DNA of 64,000 bases from Clostridiales bacterium (GCA_012839185.1 DUNU01000003.1:62001-126000), one strand, 5' to 3'; counted from the stretch's first letter, positions 46,474 through 56,930 are shown. Numbers and translations are program-made. Notes: generated by a model from the sequence alone, not told the origin.

Positions 46474-47179
46474 AATATCTCGTGGTAATACTAAAATTAT
46501 TGCACACAGAGGATTATCAGGAATTGAACTTGAAAATACATGTTCTGCATTTGTAGCGGCGGGCAATCGTTCATACTTCGGAATTGAAACAGATGTTCAT
46601 ATCACAAGCGACGGCAAATTTGTTATCTTCCACGATGACACTACCGGTCGTCTTGCCGGTGATAACATGACTGTTGAAGAAACCAGCATGGAAACTCTGC
46701 AAAATTTAATTTTATTTGATAAAGACGGTACAAAGATTCGTCGAGATCTTCGTATGCCGACACTCGTTGATTATATTAAAATTTGCAAAAAATATGATAA
46801 AATCGCTGTTTTAGAGCTTAAAAACAGATTCCAAGCAGCCGAAATATATGAAATCGCAGAAATCATAAAAGAATTTGATTATCTTGATAATACGATATTT
46901 ATCTCTTTTGAGCTTGATAATTTAATCGACTTACGGGCAAAATATCCCAATACCACTGCACAATATCTTGTTGATGACTATTCTCATGATTTAATAGAAA
47001 TTCTTAAAGCAAATAAATTAGACTTAGATATTAAATACACATCTTTAACTAAAGATATTATTGAAAACTTACATTACAATGGTATTAAGGTTAACTGCTG
47101 GACATGTGATGATAAAAAAGCTGCTGAAGATTTAGTAGCTTGGGGAATTGACTATATAACAAGTAATATTTTGGAATAA
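46460..47179 (+). CDS. Glycerophosphodiester phosphodiesterase
   Basis: 239 residues. GDPD family residues: IAHRGLSGIELENTCSAF (catalytic His and metal Glu-Asn), GIETDVHITSDGKFVIFHDDTTGRL (metal Glu/Asp, second His), and VLELKNRF with the third Glu. C-terminal NCWTCDDKKAAEDLVAWGIDYITSN. No signal peptide, so cytosolic: hydrolyses glycerophosphodiesters to glycerol-3-phosphate. Start lies within the DnaI-like gene's 3' end; AAGAGG precedes it. Confidence 0.93.
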   Translation: MDTIKISRGNTKIIAHRGLSGIELENTCSAFVAAGNRSYFGIETDVHITSDGKFVIFHDDTTGRLAGDNMTVEETSMETLQNLILFDKDGTKIRRDLRMPTLVDYIKICKKYDKIAVLELKNRFQAAEIYEIAEIIKEFDYLDNTIFISFELDNLIDLRAKYPNTTAQYLVDDYSHDLIEILKANKLDLDIKYTSLTKDIIENLHYNGIKVNCWTCDDKKAAEDLVAWGIDYITSNILE

Positions 47180-47181
47180 TT

Positions 47182-48012
47182 ATGAAAAAAACAATTTGTA
47201 TAATTCTTGCCGTCATTTTGCTATCGCTTTGCTCTTGTACACCGCAAGAGAAAAGTGATTTTATCATTGTAGCAAGTTGCTATCCTGTGTATATAATTAC
47301 TCAGAATTTAGTCAAAGATATTGAAGGAATAACCCTTCTCAATATGACTGAAAACCACGGTGGTTGTCTTCACGATTATTCGTTGACAAATGAGGATATG
47401 AAGAAACTTGCCGATTGTGATATGTTTATTATCAACGGTGCCGGGATGGAACCTTTTTTGGAAGACGTTGCTTCAAAAATTCCGGGTATTAACATAAAAG
47501 ATGCATCCGTCGGTTCAACTTTAATTGAAAACAACTCGCATTATTGGCTTTCAGTTGATAATGTCATTGAGGAATGCAAAACTATTTATACCGCAATAGT
47601 TGCTGTGCTTCCTGCTTATGCAGATGTAATGGCAGTGCGTTATAATGATTATGTAAATAATCTTTATGAACTGAAAGAGAAACCCAATCTCGAAGGTCAA
47701 CGATTTGTTTCCTTCCATGAAGGATTTGATTATCTTATTGCAGATACAGGTGCCACAATAGTAAAAACTATAGAAACCGATTCTGGAGTTGAACCGGGTG
47801 CAAAAGAAATTGCAGAGATTTGCGATATAGTTAATAATGAGAATATCACTGCGATTTTAGTACCAACCGATTATACCGGTACTGCTGCCAACACAATTCA
47901 AAAAGAAACAGGAATTAAAATTATCTTGCTTGATCCGATTACATCCGGAAACAATGAGCTTAATTCATATATCAATTCAATGAAGCAAAACTATCAGAAT
48001 TTAGGAGCCTAA
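47182..48012 (+). CDS. Metal ABC transporter substrate-binding lipoprotein (ZnuA-like)
   Basis: 276 residues. Signal peptide with lipobox LCSC (Cys19). Cluster A-I fold with candidate metal ligands His64 (GCLHDYSLTNED), His120 (NSHYWLSVDN), His179 (SFHEGFDYL) and Asp230 (VPTDYTG). In most ZnuA proteins the second site reads DPHxWLDP; here it is NSHYWLSV, a noticeable deviation. The His-rich loop of Gram-negative ZnuA is missing. Zn2+ is the likeliest cargo, Mn2+ possible. Two bp before the ATPase gene. Confidence 0.88.
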   Translation: MKKTICIILAVILLSLCSCTPQEKSDFIIVASCYPVYIITQNLVKDIEGITLLNMTENHGGCLHDYSLTNEDMKKLADCDMFIINGAGMEPFLEDVASKIPGINIKDASVGSTLIENNSHYWLSVDNVIEECKTIYTAIVAVLPAYADVMAVRYNDYVNNLYELKEKPNLEGQRFVSFHEGFDYLIADTGATIVKTIETDSGVEPGAKEIAEICDIVNNENITAILVPTDYTGTAANTIQKETGIKIILLDPITSGNNELNSYINSMKQNYQNLGA

Positions 48013-48013
48013 T

Positions 48014-48745
48014 ATGCCTTGTCACGACGGATGTGGATTGTGTCAAATAAAAATTGATGACTTGTCTGTCGAAAAAGGAAGAGACAAGATTTTAATAAAT
48101 GTATCCTTTCTGGTGAAGTGTGGAGAACTGACTGCCATTATTGGGACAAACGGTGCAGGGAAAACAACTCTTCTGCGTTCAATATTAGGGGAGATAAACC
48201 ACACAGGCAAGGTCATTCACGAAGATTGCACCGGAGAAAACATTGAAAATATTACCGTCGGATATGTTCCTCAATTTCTTGATTTTGATCGAACAATGCC
48301 GATAAGCGTAGAAGATTTTCTCCTAAGCGGTCGGACAAAAACACCGGTCTGGCTTAAGAAAAAAAAGTCACTTATTGAAGAAATAAGAGCTGATTTAGAC
48401 AAAGTCGGATGTGCTGATTTAATCAGTAGGAAACTTGGTAGCCTTTCCGGCGGTGAGTTGCAAAAAGTGTTGTTGGTTGCTGCACTTAATCCGTCACCGG
48501 ATTTATTAATCTTGGATGAACCGGTTTCGGGCGTAGATGAAGTTGGCACAGAGAAGTTTTATAAAATGATACATAAGCTCTATCATGAGCGTCATATTGC
48601 AGTTGCAATGGTCTCTCATGATTTGTCTCTGGTTCGTGAGTATGCAGATAAAGTCGTCTTATTAAATAAATCCGTGCTCTGTTACGGAACAGTTGACGAG
48701 GTTTTTTCATCACAAGAATTTAAGAAAGAATTTGGTGGTTTGTGA
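48014..48745 (+). CDS. Metal ABC transporter ATPase (ZnuC-like)
   Basis: 243 residues. Walker A GTNGAGKT (44-51), Q-loop YVPQFLDFD, signature LSGGE (144-148), Walker B LLILDEPVSGVD and the switch VSHD. The N-terminus carries an extra CHDGCGLC segment (residues 3-10) before the ABC core begins at QIKIDDLSVEKG; it looks like a metal-binding patch. Powers uptake with the adjoining permease, which it overlaps by 4 bp. Confidence 0.92.
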   Translation: MPCHDGCGLCQIKIDDLSVEKGRDKILINVSFLVKCGELTAIIGTNGAGKTTLLRSILGEINHTGKVIHEDCTGENIENITVGYVPQFLDFDRTMPISVEDFLLSGRTKTPVWLKKKKSLIEEIRADLDKVGCADLISRKLGSLSGGELQKVLLVAALNPSPDLLILDEPVSGVDEVGTEKFYKMIHKLYHERHIAVAMVSHDLSLVREYADKVVLLNKSVLCYGTVDEVFSSQEFKKEFGGL

Positions 48746-49587
48746 TGGATATTCTATATGCTCTCTTTGAAAAACTACCTTTTTCCTGGACGCAATACGG
48801 TTTTATGGTCAATGCTTTTATTGCTGTTTTGCTTATTTCTCCGCTTTTAGGCACTTTAGGTACGATGACTGTAAATAATAAGATGGCGTTTTTCTCGGAC
48901 GCACTTGGGCATTCTGCATTAACAGGCATTGCAATCGGTGTAATGATTGGTATTGACAATATGTTAATATCAATGGTTGCATTCGGAATATTGTTGTCAT
49001 TGATAATAATGAAAGTTAAAGCAACAAATTCTGCATCTGCAGATACAATAATCAGCGTATTTTCTTCAACTTCGGTGGCTTTGGGCTTAGTCATATTATC
49101 AATCGGTGGTGGTTTTTCAAAATACTCACAATATCTCATCGGTGATATTCTTGCAATAACCTCTAAAGATTTACTTTTACTGTTCGTATTACTGATAGTA
49201 GTTTTACTTATATGGGGACTGATTTATAATAAGCTTCTGCTGGTGTCATTGAATGCTGATTTAGCGGCAAGCAGGGGAATTAAGCATCGACTTATAGAGA
49301 ATATTTTTGTCGTATTGGTAGCTGTAGTTGTAATGCTATCAATAAAATGGATCGGTGTTTTACTTATTAATTCATTACTGATATTACCTGCAGCAGCTGC
49401 AAGAAATATTGCAAAAAATTCAAAACAGCATTTAATATATACCATTAGCATTTCGCTCTTATCGGGCATAATCGGTTTGATTTTATCTTTTTATATCAAT
49501 TCATCAAGCGGAGCTACGATAGTACTGACGAGTGCAATAATGTTCTTTATAACACTTCTAATTCGTAAATTATCTGAAAGGTCTTAA
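48742..49587 (+). CDS. Metal ABC transporter permease (ZnuB-like, ABC-3)
   Basis: 281 residues, about eight to nine membrane segments. ABC-3 landmarks: SPLLGTLGTMTVNNKMAFFSDALGHSALTGIAIG with the conserved G-x-x-S/T-D-x-x-x-H, and SRGIKHRLIEN before WIGVLLINSLLILPAAAARNIAKN. Membrane pore of the ZnuABC-type importer. Overlaps the ATPase by ATGA and ends 5 bp before trpS. Confidence 0.92.
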   Translation: MMDILYALFEKLPFSWTQYGFMVNAFIAVLLISPLLGTLGTMTVNNKMAFFSDALGHSALTGIAIGVMIGIDNMLISMVAFGILLSLIIMKVKATNSASADTIISVFSSTSVALGLVILSIGGGFSKYSQYLIGDILAITSKDLLLLFVLLIVVLLIWGLIYNKLLLVSLNADLAASRGIKHRLIENIFVVLVAVVVMLSIKWIGVLLINSLLILPAAAARNIAKNSKQHLIYTISISLLSGIIGLILSFYINSSSGATIVLTSAIMFFITLLIRKLSERS

Positions 49588-49592
49588 TAATC

Positions 49593-50585
49593 ATGGCAAA
49601 CGAAAAAGTTGTTCTTTCATTAATTCAACCTACAGGCACTCCTACATTAGGAAATTATCTTGGTGCTTTAAGAAATTGGGCAAAAATGGCAGAAGATTAT
49701 AATTGCATCTTCGGTTGTGCAGATTTACACTCAATCACAATTCGCACAGAAGCTCAAGATTTGAAAAAACGTACAAGAGATTTATATGCTCTTTTAATTG
49801 CTTTAGGACTTAATCCGGAAAAAAATATTATTTTCGTGCAATCTCAAGTCCCACAGCACTCTGAGCTTGCTTGGATTCTCAATTGTTATACCATGTTTGG
49901 CGAGGCTTCTCGTATGACACAATTCAAAGAAAAAAGTGCAAAGCATTCTGATAATGTCAATGTGGGTTTGTTTACATATCCTACACTTATGGCAGCAGAT
50001 ATTTTACTTTACCAAGCTGATTATGTACCTGTTGGTGAAGATCAGCGGCAACACCTTGAACTAACAAGAGATATTGCAGAACGCTTTAATGGTATTTACG
50101 GAGAAGTTCTTAAAGTACCTGAGCCTCTTATAGAACAATCCGGTGCAAAAATTATGTCACTTGCCGAACCCACCAAGAAAATGAGTAAGTCTGACCCCAA
50201 CAATAAAGCATTTATTCTTTTAGATGATACACCTGATGTAATTGTCAAAAAAATTAAGAGTGCTGTTACTGATTCAGATGCTCGTGTTTATTTTAGTGAT
50301 GATAAGCCGGGAGTAGCAAATCTTATGAACATTTACTCAGTTTGCACAGGAAAATCTTATGATGACATCGAAACAGAATTTGAAAACAAAGGATATGGGG
50401 ATTTTAAATTAGCTGTTGCTGAATCCGTTATAGAAGAACTCAAGCCTTTACAAGTCGAGTACAAACGTATTCTTGCTGAAAAAGCATATCTTGAGGAATG
50501 TGCAACAAAAGGTGCACAAAAGGCTCAATATGTAGCTCAAAAAACTCTCCATAAAGTCAAGAAAAAAGTTGGTTTTTGGAATTAA
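49593..50585 (+). CDS. trpS: Tryptophan--tRNA ligase
   Basis: 330 residues, class I. SLIQPTGTPTLGNYLGALRNW holds the HIGH-like GNYLG. GCADLHSITIR, ILNCYTMFGEASRMTQFKEKS and LLYQADYVPVGEDQRQHLELTRDIAERFN are strongly conserved TrpRS blocks, and KKMSKSDPNNKAFILL carries KMSKS. Last gene of the operon that includes the metal importer. No T-box upstream, so not controlled by tRNA-Trp attenuation at this site. Confidence 0.97.
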   Translation: MANEKVVLSLIQPTGTPTLGNYLGALRNWAKMAEDYNCIFGCADLHSITIRTEAQDLKKRTRDLYALLIALGLNPEKNIIFVQSQVPQHSELAWILNCYTMFGEASRMTQFKEKSAKHSDNVNVGLFTYPTLMAADILLYQADYVPVGEDQRQHLELTRDIAERFNGIYGEVLKVPEPLIEQSGAKIMSLAEPTKKMSKSDPNNKAFILLDDTPDVIVKKIKSAVTDSDARVYFSDDKPGVANLMNIYSVCTGKSYDDIETEFENKGYGDFKLAVAESVIEELKPLQVEYKRILAEKAYLEECATKGAQKAQYVAQKTLHKVKKKVGFWN

Positions 50586-50589
50586 TTGC

Positions 50590-50619
50590 TTGACAATATG
50601 GCACATTATGTAGTATAAT
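50590..50619 (+). promoter_or_regulatory. Promoter of the SH3 protein gene
   Basis: TTGACA (50590-50595), 18 bp, TATAAT (50614-50619), followed by a GAAGGGG ribosome site and ATG 50651. Confidence 0.8.
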
Positions 50620-50650
50620 AAATTGAATAAATGCGTGAAGGGGAATACTT

Positions 50651-51139
50651 ATGTCAGCACCATACAAAAGATTTAATAAACTTCAATTTAATATTATTCG
50701 TGGAGTATTTTACGGAGTATTAGCTGTTGCAATCATTGCTTGTATTGTAGCAAGTGTTCGTGGTAAAAAAATTGACAAATTGAAAGCAGAAGTATCGGAT
50801 CTTAAAATTGAAGCAGAGCAGACTGGTTCACCTGCTCAAAACTCTCCCTATGTCACAAACGTAGCTGGTGAAATTGTAACAGATGCAAATGGTCTACCCA
50901 TTGTTTCAAATAATTCTGCAAATACCGCTTCTACAACATATAAAGTAATCGCATCTGAAGTCAACCTAAGAAGTGTAGCTGCTGAAAATGGTACTATTCT
51001 TGTAAAAATTCCACAAGGTGCTGTGTTGACAGTTACTTCAACTGATGTTACCGGTAATTGGGGAGCTACTTCCTATGAAGGTAAATCCGGTTGGGTATCT
51101 CTCAATGTTACTGATGTTGAGGTTTCTCCTGAAGGCTAA
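50651..51139 (+). CDS. Membrane-anchored bacterial SH3 domain protein
   Basis: 162 residues. Membrane segment 18-36, short coiled coil (KKIDKLKAEVSDLKIEAEQ, 40-58), Ser/Asn/Thr-rich linker, then an SH3b domain 95-155 (YKVIASEVNLRSVAAENGTILVKIPQGAVLTVTS...WGATSYEGKSGWVSLNVTDVE). Probably a type II protein binding the cell wall; no catalytic domain. Own promoter and terminator, so monocistronic. Confidence 0.85.
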   Translation: MSAPYKRFNKLQFNIIRGVFYGVLAVAIIACIVASVRGKKIDKLKAEVSDLKIEAEQTGSPAQNSPYVTNVAGEIVTDANGLPIVSNNSANTASTTYKVIASEVNLRSVAAENGTILVKIPQGAVLTVTSTDVTGNWGATSYEGKSGWVSLNVTDVEVSPEG

Positions 51140-51146
51140 CATTTAC

Positions 51147-51172
51147 AAAAACGGCCGATCGGTCGTTTTTTG
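51147..51172 (+). terminator. Terminator after the SH3 protein gene
   Basis: AAAACGGCC-GATC-GGTCGTTTT followed by TT: a stem of about 9 bp with a G-T pair and a long T-run. It lies 7 bp after the stop codon. Confidence 0.85.
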
Positions 51173-51193
51173 TTAGTATTATGAGGTTGTTTT

Positions 51194-53176
51194 ATGGCTA
51201 AAAAGAAAAAATATGACAATGAGAGCATCTCAAGTTTAAAAGGTGCCGACAGAGTAAGAAAAAGACCGGGAGTTATATTTGGCTCTAATGGTCTTGACGG
51301 TTGCGAGCAAAGCTTTTTTGAAATACTCTCAAATTCTATAGATGAAGCAAGAGAAGGATTTGGTGACAAGATTATTGTCACTCGATTTCTTGATAAGTCA
51401 ATTGAAGTGCAGGATTTCGGCAGAGGAATACCTGTTGATTATAATGAAAAAGAGCAGAGATATAACTGGGAACTGCTTTTCTGTGAGTTATATGCCGGTG
51501 GCAAATATGACAACAATGAAGGCGGCAGCTATGAAATGTCATTGGGGCTTAATGGTCTCGGTCTTTGTTCAACTCAATATGCCAGTGAATATATGGATGC
51601 CGAAGTTCATGCCGGAGGATTTCTTTATACTTTGCATTTTGAAAAAGGCGATATTGTAGGGGATCTTAATAAAGAACCGTACAATAAAAGAGATACGGGT
51701 ACTCGTATCCGATGGAAACCTGATTTAGAAGTATTTACTGATATTTCAATATCTCTTGAGTTTTTCCAGGACATATTACGTCGTCAATCTGTTATAAATG
51801 AAAATATTAAATTTATATTAAAGAATGAGACATCTCCGGGGAAATTTGAGCAGTTTGAGTACTTGTACCAAAACGGCATAAAGGACTATATCAACGAATA
51901 TGTAGGCAATGACGCATTTACAGGAATTCAACTTTGGGAAGCTGAACGAAAAGGTCGCGACAGGGAAGACCTCCCCGACTATAGAGTAAAGATAAAAGCC
52001 GCACTTTGTTTTTCAAATAAGCGTCAAATGAAAGAGTTTTATCACAACTCAAGCTTCCTGGAGTATGGCGGAAGTCCTGATAGAGCAACGAAATCCGCAT
52101 TTGTTTCTCAGATTGATGCTTATCTTAAACAGACAAACAGATACTCAAAGAATGAAAGCAAAATTAGCTTCCAGGATATTGAAGACTGTTTGGTATTTGT
52201 TGTATCAAGCTTTTCTACACACACTTCTTATGAAAATCAAACAAAGAAAAGTATAACGAACAAGTTTATTCAGGATGCAATGAATGAGTTTTTCAAGCAT
52301 TGCCTTGAAGTATATTTTCTTGAAAACAAAGCTGAAGCAGAGAAAATTGCAGATCAAGTTATGATCAATATGCGTTCTCGTATTCGAGCAGAAACAACAA
52401 AACAGCAGCTTAAAAATACAATTTCACGGGGAAATGATTTAACAAATCGTGTGCAGAAATTTGTTGATTGCCGAAGTAAAGATGTTAATGAACGTGAAAT
52501 ATTTATAGTTGAGGGAGACTCAGCTTTAGGTGCGTGCAAACAAGCACGTGATTCTGCGTTCCAAGCTGTAATTCCCGTTCGAGGAAAGATTCTAAATTGC
52601 CTGAATGTTGAATATGGAAGAATATTCGCTAATGAAATAATTACTGATTTAATCAAGGTATTGGGCTGTGGTGTAGAAGTTAAAACAAAAAAGAAAGACA
52701 TGTACACTTTCGATCTTGAGAAACTTCGCTGGAACAAAGTAATTATCTGCACAGACGCCGATGTAGACGGTTTTCATATCCGTACATTAATTTTAACTAT
52801 GATTTACCGTCTTATGCCTACTCTTATTAAAGAGGGTAAAGTTTTTATCGCGGAATCTCCGCTTTATGAGATTACTTCTAAAGGGCAAACATGGTTTGCA
52901 TATACCGAAGCGGAGAAAATTGATGCACTTGATAAAATTGGTGATGATAAATACACCATTCAACGCTCAAAAGGTCTTGGTGAAAACGATCCTGATATGA
53001 TGTGGCTTACTACAATGAATCCCGAAACAAGACGACTGATAAAAGTTGAAGCTGACAGTGATAAACTCCGTATGAGCGATAAATTTGATTTGCTAATGGG
53101 GGACAATCTGACTGGCAGAAAAGAATATATCGCCGATAACGGTCACAAATATATCGAATTTGCTGATGTTTCGTGA
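51194..53176 (+). CDS. Divergent type IIA topoisomerase B subunit (GyrB/ParE-like)
   Basis: 660 residues. GHKL ATPase: FFEILSNSIDEAREG, VQDFGRGIPVDYN, YAGGKYDNNEGGSYEMSLGLNGLG; transducer with the switch-lysine segment (RSKGLGEND in the C-terminal half of the Toprim region); Toprim with VEGDSALGACKQARD (Glu440) and CTDADVDGFHIRTL. Canonical GyrB/ParE reads EGDSAGGSAKQGRD, so this is a separate, diverged branch. Such paralogues normally pair with a GyrA/ParC-like subunit next door, but the downstream gene is hrcA and none is in the window. Whether it is the cell's topo IV or a specialised enzyme is open. Confidence 0.88.
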   Translation: MAKKKKYDNESISSLKGADRVRKRPGVIFGSNGLDGCEQSFFEILSNSIDEAREGFGDKIIVTRFLDKSIEVQDFGRGIPVDYNEKEQRYNWELLFCELYAGGKYDNNEGGSYEMSLGLNGLGLCSTQYASEYMDAEVHAGGFLYTLHFEKGDIVGDLNKEPYNKRDTGTRIRWKPDLEVFTDISISLEFFQDILRRQSVINENIKFILKNETSPGKFEQFEYLYQNGIKDYINEYVGNDAFTGIQLWEAERKGRDREDLPDYRVKIKAALCFSNKRQMKEFYHNSSFLEYGGSPDRATKSAFVSQIDAYLKQTNRYSKNESKISFQDIEDCLVFVVSSFSTHTSYENQTKKSITNKFIQDAMNEFFKHCLEVYFLENKAEAEKIADQVMINMRSRIRAETTKQQLKNTISRGNDLTNRVQKFVDCRSKDVNEREIFIVEGDSALGACKQARDSAFQAVIPVRGKILNCLNVEYGRIFANEIITDLIKVLGCGVEVKTKKKDMYTFDLEKLRWNKVIICTDADVDGFHIRTLILTMIYRLMPTLIKEGKVFIAESPLYEITSKGQTWFAYTEAEKIDALDKIGDDKYTIQRSKGLGENDPDMMWLTTMNPETRRLIKVEADSDKLRMSDKFDLLMGDNLTGRKEYIADNGHKYIEFADVS

Positions 53177-53178
53177 TG

Positions 53179-53271
53179 TGTTCATAACTATTTTACAAAT
53201 TTAATATTGACAAAAGTGCTAAAATCTGTTATAGTGATGTTAGATTTTGGCACTCTTTATTTTGAGTGCTA
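53179..53271 (+). promoter_or_regulatory. hrcA promoter with variant CIRCE operator
   Basis: TTGACA (53207-53212), 16 bp, TATAGT (53229-53234). The operator TTGGCACTC (53246-53254)-N8-GAGTGCTAA (53263-53271) is CIRCE with one mismatch and an 8-bp instead of 9-bp spacer. An extra half-site, AAGTGCTAA (53214-53222), lies between -35 and -10. The 27 bp before the -35 match those before the dnaK promoter. Confidence 0.85.
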
Positions 53272-53290
53272 AACGAAAAGAGGTGAGATA

Positions 53291-54310
53291 ATGAGTTTAA
53301 CTCAAAGACAGAAAAAATTATTGGCTCTGATTATTGAGCATTTTATTGATACCGGCGAACCTGTCGGATCGAAATTTTTAACTACTGTATTTGGCTCATC
53401 AATTTCATCTGCAACAATTCGTAATGAAATGGCAAATCTTACAAAAATCGGATTTATTGACCAGCCTCACACATCTGCTGGCAGGATCCCTTCTGGAGCA
53501 GGCTACAGATATTATGTTGAATATCTGATGCCAAAAATTTCATTAACTGCAGCTGATAAATATGCAATTAAGGCAAAACTTGACTTAGAACAATGCGAAC
53601 CGTCTCTATTTCTTAAAAATGCTTGTTTGTTGCTTTCTGAAATAACTAACTGCATTGCAGTTGCAAGCACACCTATTTCAGAACTTAACGTATGTTCAAG
53701 AATTGAACTTGTAACGCTCGGCACAAGTTCAGCAATGATAATTATTAAAACTGATTCAGGTGTAGTCAAAAGTAAGGTATGCAGAATTGACGGTGAATTT
53801 GATATTGAAATAATACAATTATTTTATAATTTAACAAAGAATTATTTTACTGATAAGACACCGAATAGCATACCGGCAATTAACTTGCAAAATTTAATTA
53901 CTGCCCTTGGGGATAAATTATTAATAATGCTTCCGCTTCTGACTTCCTTAGATGAACTTATCAATGAATGCAAAATTCCGCAAATTATAACAACCGGTCA
54001 TGAGAATATTTTTCATCATCGAGCTTTAACTCCATATTCTCACGATATCTTAAATCTCCTTTCAAATCAAGATGCTGTTTTAAAAATTCTATCAAATGCA
54101 CAAGACGGAATTTCAGTTCAAATTGGTCAAGACAACGGCATATATGAATTGCTGCATGCCGGAATCGTAACAAGTCGATACAACTTATCTGAGAATATTT
54201 CCGGAACGCTTGCGATAATAGGTCCAATGGGTATGGATTATTCAAAATATATACCATATATAAAATATGTTACCGATACGGTTACTCAAACATTAAAGAC
54301 AAACTTATAG
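53291..54310 (+). CDS. hrcA: Heat-inducible transcription repressor HrcA
   Basis: 339 residues, typical. N-terminal winged helix (LTQRQKKLLALIIEHFIDTGEPVGSKFL, SSATIRNEMANLTKIGFIDQPHTSAGRIPSGAGYRYYVEYLM), the GAF-like domain and the C-terminal GTLAIIGPMGMDYSKYIPYIKY. It binds CIRCE and represses the chaperone genes; GroEL keeps it active. Ribosome site AGAGGTGAG. First gene of the heat-shock cluster and autoregulated through the variant CIRCE. Confidence 0.97.
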   Translation: MSLTQRQKKLLALIIEHFIDTGEPVGSKFLTTVFGSSISSATIRNEMANLTKIGFIDQPHTSAGRIPSGAGYRYYVEYLMPKISLTAADKYAIKAKLDLEQCEPSLFLKNACLLLSEITNCIAVASTPISELNVCSRIELVTLGTSSAMIIIKTDSGVVKSKVCRIDGEFDIEIIQLFYNLTKNYFTDKTPNSIPAINLQNLITALGDKLLIMLPLLTSLDELINECKIPQIITTGHENIFHHRALTPYSHDILNLLSNQDAVLKILSNAQDGISVQIGQDNGIYELLHAGIVTSRYNLSENISGTLAIIGPMGMDYSKYIPYIKYVTDTVTQTLKTNL

Positions 54311-54319
54311 GAGAACGTA

Positions 54320-54859
54320 ATGAAAAAGAAAGACAATATTGAAAAAAATGTAAAAGAAACAGTAGATAATGCAAAAGAAACAGCAGGCAATGCTGAAGCT
54401 ACAGTTGAAAATCACGAACTGACTGAACTTGAAAAACTACAATCTGATTATAATGATATAAACGACAAATACTTACGTGCTCTTGCTGAATATGACAATT
54501 TCAGAAAACGTAGTATACGAGAGAAAGAAAATATTGCAATCGATGCGAAAATATCCGTAATTGAAAAACTCCTTCCTGTTATTGATAATCTTGAAAGGGC
54601 TCTTGCAAGCGGTAATGAAAATGATTCTCTCCAAAAAGGCGTAGAAATGATTATGACTCAGCTTACCCAAACACTTGCAGACATAGGCGTTGAAGCATTT
54701 GGGAAAATCGGAGAGCACTTTGATCCCAACTTCCACAATGCAGTAATGCACGATGAAGATGAGAGTGAGAATATAAATGTCATTTCTGATGTATTTGTAA
54801 AGGGGTATAAATTTGGCGACAGAGTAATTCGACCTGCAGCTGTTAAAGTTATTAATTAA
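54320..54859 (+). CDS. grpE: Nucleotide exchange factor GrpE
   Basis: 179 residues. Charged, Lys/Glu-rich N-terminus (1-45), long dimerising coiled coil (45-110: LEKLQSDYNDINDKYLRALAEYDNFRKR), then the beta domain with the signature around HFDPNFHNAVMHDEDES and VFVKGYKFGDRVIRPAAVKV. Releases ADP from DnaK. 9 bp after hrcA; dnaK follows after a 197-bp gap with its own promoter. Confidence 0.97.
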   Translation: MKKKDNIEKNVKETVDNAKETAGNAEATVENHELTELEKLQSDYNDINDKYLRALAEYDNFRKRSIREKENIAIDAKISVIEKLLPVIDNLERALASGNENDSLQKGVEMIMTQLTQTLADIGVEAFGKIGEHFDPNFHNAVMHDEDESENINVISDVFVKGYKFGDRVIRPAAVKVIN

Positions 54860-54915
54860 TACTAATAGCGACAATCACTTATAACTTTATTAATGATATT
54901 CTAAAATATATTGGT

Positions 54916-55010
54916 TGTTCATAATTATTTTACAATTTACCTATTGACAAACCATTTAATATGAAGTATACTGTAATCAAGGATTAGCACTCATTGACAT
55001 AGAGTGCTAA
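54916..55010 (+). promoter_or_regulatory. dnaK promoter with perfect CIRCE operator
   Basis: TTGACA (54944-54949), 17 bp, TATACT (54967-54972), then TTAGCACTC (54984-54992)-N9-GAGTGCTAA (55002-55010), a perfect CIRCE. The block 54916-54951 matches 53179-53214 before hrcA at 31 of 36 positions. Confidence 0.95.
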
Positions 55011-55023
55011 TCGAGTAAAATAA

Positions 55024-56898
<1,875 letters not shown>

Positions 56899-56905
56899 AA
56901 ATCAA

Positions 56906-56930
56906 GGCGTAGGATTTCTTATCCTACGCC
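56906..56930 (+). other. Perfect intercistronic hairpin between dnaK and dnaJ
   Basis: GGCGTAGGAT (56906-56915), loop TTCTT, ATCCTACGCC (56921-56930). It is followed not by a T-run but by GTATAGG and the dnaJ ribosome site 5 bp later. It may protect dnaK mRNA after processing, or lower dnaJ translation or read-through. Confidence 0.75.

Noticed and set aside
56906..56930. dnaK-dnaJ hairpin as a terminator
   Set aside because: No T-run follows, and dnaJ starts 15 bp later without any promoter of its own that I could see.
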